From assembly GCF_040958095.1 (NCBI RefSeq), contig NC_091173.1, forward strand, positions 12,688,500 to 12,752,499: DNA of 64,000 nt, given 5' to 3'. Positions 54,763-64,000 of this stretch are shown in pieces; the stretch's first letter is position 1, and each line of letters starts with the position of its first letter. The notes below the pieces were generated by a model. It was not told where the DNA came from. It did not search any database and saw only the letters and a list, made by a program, of their open reading frames with translations. Origin of the DNA: Procambarus clarkii. Lineage: Eukaryota; Arthropoda; Malacostraca; Decapoda; Cambaridae. Position numbers and translations under genes: made by a program.

Positions 54763-55262
54763 AGGAAAAATGAAACTGAAAAAAGGGATCAAAGTAAAGT
54801 TGCAAATGTTCTTAGTGCGAGTTCTAAGAAAGAGACACGGAAATGCAGAAGTTAGAGAACTCGTGAGTGTGTAAGCCTCTCTCGTGAGTATATATATGCA
54901 TACACACATGAGTACAAACACACACACACACATACAGAGGCGTACACAACCATACACACACATACACACAGGCAAGCAAGCGCACACACACAGACACACA
55001 GACAAAAACGAAACACCCCGACACACAATCTGATATGAAAGTGTTTTAATTCAAAATTCAATTTTGACTTTTGACCTGTGACAGCAAGTCACAGTGCTAT
55101 TGCAATTCAAATGCAACCGAGCATTAGAATTGCACGATCTTGCGATTGCCTTCGATATGGCTTTAAATGGAATTCTGCAGAAGACTTTAAGGTACATAAA
55201 AACTATCCTTCTATCACATGTGTAATTCGTAATAGGACTGCGAGTGGTTCTCAGGGTAAAGA
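54763..55262. other. CA-rich low-complexity and unassigned sequence
   Basis: Interrupted CA repeats at about 54900-55025; the rest is unassigned. Confidence 0.6.
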
Positions 55263-55510
55263 GGTTATCTTGAGGCTATCTTGAGATGATTTCGGGGCTT
55301 TAGTGTCCGCGCGGCCCGGTCCTCGACCAGGCCTCCACCCCCAGAAAGCAGCCCGTGACAGCTGACTAACACCCAGGTACCTATTTTACTGCTAGGTAAC
55401 AGGGGCATAGGGTGAAACTCTGCCCATTGTTTCTCGCCGGCGCCCGGGATCGAACCCGGGACCACAGGATCACAAGTCCAGTGTGCTGTCCGCTCGGCCG
55501 ACCGGCTCCC
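55263..55510 (-). mobile_element. tRNA-derived SINE, full-length copy 2
   Basis: Same structure as 3075-3316: head GGGAGCCGGTCGGCCGAGCG, B-box GGGTTCGATCCCGGG, body, and tail AAATCATCTCAAGATAGCC. Differences are few substitutions (for example GCGCGG for CCGCGG) and a short indel near 55415. Confidence 0.8.
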
Positions 55511-56184
55511 ATCTAATGCCCGGCCAACTGCCCTAGTTAAGTACCAGGATATTTATTAAGATATTTATAATGGCCTGAAAGCATATTACGGTTCCAATAA
55601 TAGGCTTCTTGTAAACTGGCAAGTGAACATTTGCCCTAAAAAATATTTTCAAGTTATAACTTTATTATAAATCGTTAGTTTAAAATAAAGTCTATGTTTA
55701 ACTCGAGTTTCTTTCAAACGGTCTGAAGAATTTGGTTTCCAGTAAACGAAATTCCAGGGGGATACTCAAATAGATTTCGAATTTTGTGTTTTACATGTTT
55801 GTTAATAATACACCGTATTAACGCAACCAAATCTCAACCTAACTATGGCTAAGGAGCAGATAATAACACTAATTACGGATTGGTTTTGAAGTGATTACCT
55901 CCAGGGTACCTCCTCCCTAAGGACAGGTTGTTACAACAGAGGATGATGCTAATAGGTCGGTTAAGTTAACAGTAATTAGGTTTTTCTAAGGTACTAGAGT
56001 ATTCCTTTTTTCTATGGTTCTAAATTCTAGCTTTCTATGGTTTAACAGAATTCCGGTTTTCTATGGTTCTATGGATCTTGGCATTTTATTGGAAGTTTGG
56101 CAGGCTCCGTCAACCACCAATCACTGCCTGATTGACAGACAATGTTGCTGGTTGACAGGTAGGGTTGGTGGTTGACAGGTAGAG
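55511..56184. other. Unassigned sequence with short local repeats
   Basis: TTTCTATGGTTCTA repeats near 56010-56070 and GTGGTTGACAGGTAG repeats near 56147-56200. No gene. Confidence 0.5.
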
Positions 56185-56330
56185 TTGGTGATTGACAGGT
56201 ACCTTGAGGTTACCTTGAGGTGTTTTCGGGGCTTAGCAACCCCACGGCCCGGTCCTCAACCAGACCTCCTGGTTACTGGATTAGTCAACCAGCCTGCTGG
56301 GTGTGTTAATGTTGAACATTTTACCACCCT
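56185..56330 (+). mobile_element. LINE-like coding scrap (GGCCCGGTCCTC family)
   Basis: Plus strand encodes DRYLEVTLRCFRGLATPRPG then PQPDLLVTGLVNQPAGCV. The stretch GGTTACCTTGAGGTGTTTTC then GGGGCTTAGCAACCCCACGG, CCCGGTCCTCAACCAG is the reverse complement relative of the tail of the SINE at 55263-55510. I recall this as a widespread decapod retroelement piece; superfamily not fixed. Confidence 0.5.
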
Positions 56331-57283
<953 letters not shown>

Positions 57284-57309
57284 AAAAAAAATAGTAGTAG
57301 TTAGTAACA

Positions 57310-57398
57310 GTTGATTGATTGACAGTTGAAAGGCGGGCCGAAAGAGCAGAGCTCAACCCCCGCAAGCACAACTAGGTGAATACAAACTAGGTGAATAC
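57310..57398 (-). repeat. Dispersed repeat, GTTGAG-GCGGGACC family
   Basis: Minus strand TTCACCTAGTTGTGCTTGCG then GGGGTTGAGCTCTGCTC and CCCGCCTTTCAACTGTCAAT. As at 35610, a dinucleotide repeat lies on its 3' side. Confidence 0.7.
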
Positions 57399-57610
57399 AC
57401 GTCTTCCAAAAATGATATCGTCTATAATTTACTATGGACGGAAGTACACAACATGGACAATTTTACGAAACAAATGGTTTACGTATGAATTGTGGAGAGA
57501 CCAACAACAACCAATACGAAAATTTAACTTTTCCGAGTATAGTACATATATGAACTAAATTAGACCTAACATTCCAAATATTAAGCCATTATGTTTGTGT
57601 TGTGGTCATA

Positions 57611-57697
57611 AATTCAGCTCCTCGGAACCAAAAGTTCCAAGTAGCACGGACTATGGTGAGCCCGTAGTGAACGACTTACCTGGCACAGGGGTTAAGT
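57611..57697 (-). mobile_element. GTAAGT-family SINE-like repeat
   Basis: Minus strand CCCTGTGCCAGGTAAGTCGT then TCACTACGGGCTCACCATAG and GTGCTACTTGGAACTTTTGG. CAG|GTAAGT is intact. Confidence 0.75.
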
Positions 57698-57875
57698 AAT
57701 AATTGTAATTACGAAGCAATAAGATGCTTATCTTAAGATACTAACAAGGTTAGGTAAGGTCGGTGTTTTCTATGAATCTTTTTAAGGGTATCTATTATGT
57801 TAAGTATGTCACCTATGCACATATTTAATAAGTCAATATTGACTTATTAAATTTGCGAGAACGGGTTGCAACTCA
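57698..57875 (+). repeat. Paired dispersed repeat, copy 1, with 28-bp palindrome
   Basis: TAATAATTGTAATTACGAAG then CAATAAGATGCTTATCTTAA, GTCGGTGTTTTCTATGAATC and GAGAACGGGTTGCAACTC match 59492-59690. Inside, 57824-57851 is a perfect palindrome centred on CAATATTG (TTTAATAAGTCAAT and its complement). Confidence 0.75.
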
Positions 57876-58089
57876 GGTAGGGGGGGTGGGCTGAGGAGCT
57901 CAATTAAATGTTTATAGCGATGGTTAGAGGGGGAGAAGCCCCCTCTCGTCACCCCACCTGGCGAGGGAGATGGACTTGGCTTGTCTGGAGACCCCCTCCC
58001 CCTCATATCTTTCCCCCCACCTGTCCCCCACCCCCTGATACCTGTCTATTAGGCTACCTCCTCCTCCCGTCATCCTCCAGAGAGCACGG
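57876..58089. other. Unassigned C-rich sequence
   Basis: CCCCCTCC-type runs near 57985-58040. No gene. Confidence 0.5.
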
Positions 58090-58196
58090 TGTACTCACCT
58101 AGTTAGTTGTACTTGCGGCGGTTGAGCTCTGGCTCTTTGGTCCCGCCTGTCAATTTTCAATCAACTGGTGTACAGATTCCTGAGCCTACTGGTGTG
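58090..58196 (+). repeat. Dispersed repeat, GTTGAG-GCGGGACC family
   Basis: GTGTACTCACCTAGTTAGTT, GCGGTTGAGCTCTGGCTCTT, GTCCCGCCTGTCAATTTTCA and CAACTGGTGTACAGATTCCT. Confidence 0.7.
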
Positions 58197-58427
58197 TTGT
58201 GTGTGGGGGGGGGGAGGGGGACGGGGGATAGACAGAAGACACGGAATATGGAGATGGGAGAGTGGGAGATAAAAGAAGTGTTTGGGAGAGAGAAGATAGA
58301 TAGTAGAGGAAGACAGGGAGGGAGAGAATAGAGAGGGAGTAGTGAGGGAAGATGGCCGCCAGGTGGACAATTTTAAGAAGATGAAAACTAAATGGTGAGA
58401 GTTGTGAGACAGGAGCCGTCCGGGACA

Positions 58428-58915
58428 ACAACAAGAACAACCAATAACAACATCCACTAACAACTGCAACAAGAACAAACAATAACAACAAGAACATCCA
58501 CAACAAGAACAAGCAATAACAACAAGAACATCCACTAACAACCACAACAAGAACAAACAATAACAACAAGAACAACCACAACAAGAACAAACAATAACAA
58601 CAAGAACAACCACAACAAGAACAAACAATAACAACAAGAACATCCACTAACAACCACAACAAGAACATCCACTAACAACCACAACAAGAACAAACAATAA
58701 CAACAAGAACATCCACTAACAACCACAACAAGAACAAACAATAACAACAAGAACATCCACAACAAGAACAAACAATAACAACAAGAACATCCACTAACAA
58801 CCACAACAAGAACAACCAATAACAACAAGAACATCCACAACAAGAACAAACAATAACAACAAGAACATCCACTAACAACCACAACAAGAACAAGCAATAA
58901 CAATCGCAACAACGA
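58428..58915. repeat. AAC-rich compound minisatellite
   Basis: Built from AACAACAAGAACATCCA, CTAACAACCACAACAAG and AACAAACAATAACAACAAG modules in varying order, with a main period near 44 bp. Long minus-strand frames of Leu-Val-Cys are artefacts. Confidence 0.9.
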
Positions 58916-59175
58916 CACCACTTACACCCACCACCACAGCAAGAAACAAAAAAAAAAAAAAATACAGAAAAGCTTTGCTGGGCAGAAAGACTTCCGGTGT
59001 AACTACAACAGGGAACGAGTGGTTGGGTCGTTACCCGCTTGTTAGCAGTCGTTAGCAAGATAGGCAATATTAGGTGACCATTACGCCTTGGCGGCGGCTG
59101 TAGTGTATCGACGAATCAGCGCTTGTTAGTGGGGGCCATAGTGTCCACCCCCCCCCCCCCAGGACGCAATACAGC

Positions 59176-59440
59176 GTCATACAACGCTGGCGATACAGGT
59201 GTAATACAGTAATTATACACTGCTGCCCATACAACGCTGGCGATACAGGTGTAATACAGTAATTATACACTGCTGCCCATACAACGCTGGCGATACAGGT
59301 GTAATACAGTAATTATACACTGCTGCCCATACAACGCTGGCGATACAGGTGTAATACAGTAATTATACACTGCTGCCCATACAACGCTGGCGATACAGGT
59401 GTAATACAGTAATTATACACTGCTGCCCATACAACACTGC
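59176..59440. repeat. 50-bp minisatellite, five units plus a partial
   Basis: Unit ACAACGCTGGCGATACAGGT, GTAATACAGTAATTATACAC, TGCTGCCCAT. Units are identical, so it expanded recently or is held by conversion. Confidence 0.95.
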
Positions 59441-59491
59441 TGACATGGGGGATGTAATTATTTACAATTATTACTTAACCTATCAACGGTA

Positions 59492-59690
59492 TGGGATAAG
59501 TAATAATTGTAATTAAGAAGCAATAAGATGCTTATCTTAACATACTAAGAAGGTTAGGTGAGGTCGGTGTTTTCTATGAAGCTTTTCAAGGTAAACTAAA
59601 ATATTCACAATCAATTAGTATGTCACAAATGCACTTATCAAATAAGCCAATATTGACTATAACCAAGTGTGAGAACGGGTTGCATATAAT
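59492..59690 (+). repeat. Paired dispersed repeat, copy 2
   Basis: TAAGTAATAATTGTAATTAA then GAAGCAATAAGATGCTTATC, GTCGGTGTTTTCTATGAAGC and GAGAACGGGTTGCAT. The palindrome found in copy 1 is broken here (AAATAAGCCAATATTGACTA). Confidence 0.75.
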
Positions 59691-59855
59691 ATGTGGCATG
59701 TGTTGAAATCTGTGATATCGTCTGTTATCTGATAAACCAGATATTCTAATGTGATACCCAATATAACCTTTATTGTATAAATTATTTGGGTATGTTTATA
59801 ATGTTTGAGACGGGTGATTCGACAATGATATAATTTGGTCTAGCATAAATTCTTT

Positions 59856-59891
59856 GAATCTTTAGAATCTTAACTGAGATTCTAAAGATTC
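59856..59891. repeat. Perfect 15-bp stem hairpin
   Basis: GAATCTTTAGAATCT and AGATTCTAAAGATTC are separated by TAACTG. It lies about 65 bp left of the (TA)n and MITE. Confidence 0.9.
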
Positions 59892-59956
59892 CTTTTCCTT
59901 TTTTTGGATAATTAGTGTCGCTTTCGTATCGTATTAATGTAATCATGTATTATATA

Positions 59957-59957
59957 C

Positions 59958-60050
<93 letters not shown>
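59957..60050. repeat. (TA)n microsatellite
   Basis: Left flank of MITE copy 2. Confidence 0.98.
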
Positions 60051-60053
<3 letters not shown>

Positions 60054-60440
60054 GTACCTAGTAGCCAGAACGCACTTCTCAGCCTACTATGCAAGGCCCG
60101 ATTTGCCTAATAAGCCAAGTTTTCCTGAATTAATATATTTTCTCTAATTTTTTTTCTTATGAAATGATAAAGCTCCCCATTTCATTATTTATGAGGTCAA
60201 TTTTTTTTTATTGGAGTTAAAATTAACGCAGATATATGATCGAAGCTAACCAACCCTACCTAACCTAACCTAACGTATCTTTATAGGTTAGGTTAGGTTA
60301 GGTAGCCGAAAAAGTTAGGTTAGGTTAGGTTAGGTAGGTTAGGTAGTCGAAAAACAATTAATTCATGAAAACTTGGCTGATTAGGCAAATCGGGCCTTGC
60401 ATAGTAGGCTGAGAAGTGCGTTCTGGCTACTAGGTACGAC
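60051..60440 (-). mobile_element. MITE with terminal inverted repeats, copy 2
   Basis: 390 bp, GTCGTACCTAGTAGCCAGAA at the left and its reverse complement at the right. The asymmetric interior (AATTTTTTTTTATTGGAG versus the CCTAA/TTAGG block) is inverted relative to 49740-50127. Left flank (TA)n; right flank ACACACATATG then (TA)n. Confidence 0.85.
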
Positions 60441-60446
60441 ACACAC

Positions 60447-60528
<82 letters not shown>
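60441..60528. repeat. (CA)/(TA)n microsatellite
   Basis: ACACACATATG then pure TA alternation to about 60528. Confidence 0.95.
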
Positions 60529-60531
<3 letters not shown>

Positions 60532-60800
60532 CAAAGCTGCAAGTCAGATAAGAGAAAAGAGGGGGGGGAGAGAGAGATTGGCAAGGAAGGAATAGAGGGG
60601 CAAAGATGGGGAGGGGGGAGGAAGAGGGTAGAATGGGGGTGGGGGGTGAGGGGAGAGACAGACTACATTAGGCAGCGTCAGCCACCCCATCTTGTGGTGA
60701 TAAACTTCGAGGAATGAATATATAGTTGATACAATAATGATGAATGAAGTTCATAGCATCGAGTAGGCACCGCGGGTCTCTCTCTCTCTCTCATCCCGAG
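60529..60800. other. Unassigned, G-rich
   Basis: GGGGAGG-rich at 60560-60660, short (CT)n at 60779-60792. No gene. Confidence 0.5.
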
Positions 60801-60982
60801 CACCCAACCACTTGGGCTGGACGGTAGAGCGACGGTCTCGCTTCATGAAGGTCGGCGATCAATCCCCGACCGTCCAAGTGGTTGGACACCATTTCTTCCC
60901 CCCCCCCCACTCCGTCCTACCCCAAATCCTTGTATCCTGACGCCTTCCCAGTGCTATACAGTCGTAATGGCTTGCTACTTTT

Positions 60983-60985
<3 letters not shown>
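60801..60985 (+). mobile_element. tRNA-derived SINE, AAGTGGTTGGGC family, best copy
   Basis: Head CTTGGGCTGGACGGTAGAGC then GACGGTCTCGCTTCATGAAG (A-box and anticodon-arm region), B-box-like GGCGATCAATCCCCGACCG. The tail is CCAAGTGGTTGGACACCATT, CTCCGTCCTACCCCAAATCC and CAGTGCTATACAGTCGTAAT. It ends next to (CT)n. Confidence 0.75.

Positions 60986-61071
<86 letters not shown>
60986..61071. repeat. (CT)n microsatellite
   Basis: Pure CT alternation. Confidence 0.98.
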
Positions 61072-61665
<594 letters not shown>

Positions 61666-61856
61666 ACGGCTGCAAGAGAAGCGCCGCTGTTGCATATTGC
61701 AGTGGCGGGGGAGGAGGAGCACAGTGTGAGAGAACACAGACGCCCTCATATAACGTCGGTGAGAGCACCAGAGGGAGCGGAGGTCGCCGACCCTCAGCGG
61801 CTCCCGGGTCGCTCTCAAAGACCCTCCCTCAAAGCAATGAAACTTTGGTATACAAA

Positions 61857-61928
<72 letters not shown>
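61857..61928. repeat. (GT)n microsatellite
   Basis: Pure GT alternation. Confidence 0.98.
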
Positions 61929-61929
<1 letters not shown>

Positions 61930-62790
61930 GTCGGTCAATTGGCCAATGAGGTTTGCAGGAAAGAACACACTGACTAAATGACTTTGGACTATATATAATG
62001 CAAATATGACCAATACATAAATTAAGAGATTACTTCAGATTCAGAAGAACTGAGACATGCCCAAAAGACCTGAACGTTGCAGTGTTAAAAGCCATGACAG
62101 GAAAGACCCAATATACATATGTTAGTTTATTAATGTTCTCAATACACTTACACATATATTTGGGTCTTTCCTTCACCTTCATCCAAGCACTACGGCATTG
62201 GAGTAAGTTTCTCCATAATTGTATATTAACTTTGTTAAACAAGGATGTTAATTATAATGTAATGAAGCTCTTTGAGATGAATGTTTTAAGGGCTCTTGTA
62301 TATTGTCTTTACAAAGGTTAAAATGTCAGCCGCAGTTCACGCTCTTATATATCCTAAAGTTATTCACAATCCATAACATTTTAGAAGTCTTTCTAATATT
62401 TATGCCAAATGGGGGACCTTTGACAAGCAGCCGGCTTCCTGTCCACGTCGAGGCCACTAGAGACATAGTGGCCCTCAGGTTTTTATTTAAAGTTATCATC
62501 TTCAGTCTAGGCAGCTTTACGTTACTCATTATCTCATATTCGCCCACCTCTATCTATCAGGGCTCTATCTAGAACGTCTATCAGGGCTCTATTCCCAATA
62601 GAGGAGCACCGGCGAGAGTGGTGGAGAGCCTCTACGAGCCCTCTACCACTGGGCCGGCTTGGCTCTCCAGCTCTCGCTGATTGTGTATACGCATCATGAG
62701 AAAACACTGTTATCCATAACAACTTACGTCAATTGCCTCGTTCCAGGGTGTACCTTTTAGCATCGTCATCACTCATAACAACCCAACCTG
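61929..62790. other. Unassigned sequence with one hairpin
   Basis: GGAAAGACCCAATATA (about 62099) pairs with TATATTTGGGTCTTTCC (ending 62170). TATCAGGGCTCTAT is duplicated near 62556 and 62580. No gene recognised. Confidence 0.5.
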
Positions 62791-62794
62791 CACC

Positions 62795-63235
62795 GTGGAC
62801 CCGAAGTATTCTTCATCGCCTAGTACATCTACCACCCCCCTTCCACCCCCCCCTCCACTACCACCAGCACCGCCGTGGCTAGTAACGCCATCACCACCAT
62901 CGCCACTACCACAACCACCATCCAACCTAATGCAATCAGCTCTCCCTGTACTACCACTACCACAACCTACACCACTCCTACACAAACACGATCCACCAAT
63001 GCTACTCCAACTAGCAGTGGTAATATCATGTTGCCGCCGCCACCACCAGCAGAAGCCACCACCACCACCCACCCCCACCAACCCTACACCCCCCAAGACT
63101 ACCATTAGAGCCAGGAGGCGTCTGAACCATGCAATATCACCTCTTGGAGAACCATTCGGAGCAGCCTGCGCCCTGCCCGACCTCAGATACCACTTGTATC
63201 CAAGCATCCATATTCCCCCGAAAGTTTGGGTGTGA
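62795..63235 (+). other. (CCA/ACC)-rich open frame, probably low-complexity
   Basis: A 146-codon plus-strand frame, Pro/Thr/Ser-rich from imperfect CCACCA repeats. It ends in a more balanced 45-residue segment (TIRARRRLNHAISPLGEPFG and beyond). There is no recognised domain and no splice signals I can trust. I favour a degenerate trinucleotide repeat beside unknown sequence over a gene. Confidence 0.3.
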
Positions 63236-63239
63236 GTTT

Positions 63240-63500
63240 TGTTTATGATACGTGTAAACGCGGGCCCCCAAGGGCGCACATCACCCGCTCGGCCACGCGG
63301 CCGCAATGGGCTTTAGATCCGCGGGGCGCAAGGGTCACAATGGCCGGCCACGGGCGGTAGGTGGGACGCCCGAGTGGAATAATTTTTGTATTTGGACTTG
63401 GCGATTAGGAATTCTCGTCTCGCGGCCTGCTAATGACACGAGCGGCCGCGCGATACCGAAACCCAGCCCGAGTCCTGAGAGGAAATCATAATTATTATTA
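63240..63500. other. CpG-rich unassigned stretch
   Basis: High GC with many CpG, including GCGGCCGC at about 63442. On the minus strand GTGGCCGAGCGGGTGATG resembles a tRNA A-box, but no B-box follows. Possible regulatory or repeat sequence; nothing firmer. Confidence 0.35.
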
Positions 63501-63535
63501 ACACAAGCGCTTCTTCCCTCGTGCAGGGGTCTGGG

Positions 63536-63885
63536 TGTGGGGTGTAGAATAGGGGTGTTGGGGTGTAGAATAGGGGTGTTGGGGTGTAGAATAGGGGTGT
63601 TGGGGTGTAGAATAGGGGTGTTGGGTGTAGAATAGGGGCGTGGGGTGTAGAATAGGGGCGTGGGGTGTAGAATAGCGGTGTGGGGTGTAGAATAGGGGCG
63701 TTGGGGTGTAGAATATGGGTGTTGGGGTGTAGAATAGGGGCGTGGGGTGTAGAATAGGAACGTAGGGGTTTAGAATAGGGGGCGTGGGTTGTAGAATAGG
63801 GGGCGTGGAGTGTAGAACAGGGGAATGGGGTGTGGAATAGGGTGTGGGTTGTACACTGGGGCATGGGGGGGTAGAATAGTGTTAG
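63536..63885. repeat. 20-22-bp minisatellite, about 16 units
   Basis: Unit GGGGTGTAGAATAGGGGTGT then TG, becoming GGGTGTAGAATAGGGGCGTG to the right with increasing variation. Minus-strand frames (LFYTPTPLFYTP) are artefacts. Confidence 0.95.
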
Positions 63886-63924
63886 GGGTATAAAATGGGT
63901 GAAGTGTGCAGGAAGAAAGCTTAC

Positions 63925-63960
63925 GATCTATTCGTGCCCGTGCCATCAATCAGGAATACA
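63925..63960 (+). mobile_element. Foldback-element end fragment
   Basis: CTATTCGTGCCCGTGCCATC then AATCAGG resembles the right end of 52724-52979. Confidence 0.4.
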
Positions 63961-64000
63961 TCTTAAGAGGTTTAGACGAGGTAGAAAGGATTGCAAGGGA

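Noticed and set aside
58161-59067. Val/Leu/Cys-rich apparent membrane proteins on the minus strand
   Set aside because: The AAC-rich tandem array read on the other strand; the hydrophobicity is a composition artefact.
59856-59891. Rho-independent terminator
   Set aside because: The hairpin is AT-rich in a eukaryotic setting with no upstream gene; bacterial terminator logic does not apply.
62795-63306. Proline-rich protein (plus) or glycine-rich protein (minus)
   Set aside because: Driven mainly by imperfect CCA repeats; both strands are open, and no domain, start context or splice site supports a gene. Kept only as a low-confidence feature.

Overview
This looks like non-coding nuclear DNA from a malacostracan crustacean, most likely a decapod and possibly a crayfish. 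The reasons are very dense simple-sequence repeats, at least fourteen minisatellites, many short tRNA-derived SINEs, decayed non-LTR retrotransposon pieces, and TTAGG-type (arthropod telomere-like) motifs inside a MITE. The taxon is inferred from the style of the repeats and from recall of similar decapod repeats; no search was run. I see no bacterial gene organisation, no rRNA gene, no intact tRNA gene, no CRISPR and no complete protein-coding gene. Almost every long open frame is a translated microsatellite or minisatellite.

Layout. 0-7 kb: mostly unassigned sequence with a LINE 3' tail (2.3 kb), a tRNA-derived SINE (3.1 kb) and a palindromic pair of LINE tails (4.0 kb). 7-14 kb: an unusually repeat-poor AT-rich stretch. 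At its right edge a good 3' splice site precedes a short open frame (minus strand, 13488-13565), so the stretch may be the last exon and long 3' UTR of a host gene. 14.3-15.9 kb: a 29-bp minisatellite of about 53 units. 16-24 kb: SINEs, a LINE C-terminus (19.4 kb), an RNase H-bearing LINE remnant (20.6-21.5 kb) and a 22-bp minisatellite (23.4 kb). 24-32 kb: inverted hairpin elements, purine-rich DNA, (GA)n and (TA)n, a 42-bp minisatellite, a SINE containing its own minisatellite (29 kb), and a LINE C-terminal fragment with a Cys/His motif and a PD...D nuclease-like motif (30.65-31.38 kb). 32-45 kb: a reverse transcriptase remnant (33.8-34.5 kb), a candidate Penelope-like 5' end (39.5-39.8 kb), a 29-bp minisatellite (41.65 kb) and many SINEs. 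45-64 kb: giant (TA)n palindromes, two copies of a 390-bp MITE in opposite orientation, a foldback element, and further SINEs and minisatellites.

The parts relate as parasites and hosts of one another rather than as a pathway. Microsatellites abut or truncate retroelements, minisatellites have grown inside SINE and LINE tails, and one SINE-like family repeatedly carries the consensus 5' splice-site string CAG|GTAAGT. The most interesting signal is a dispersed hairpin module with partly compensating stem changes. It ends in GAAAC like a hammerhead-ribozyme stem II, and one copy lies just upstream of a Penelope-like open frame.
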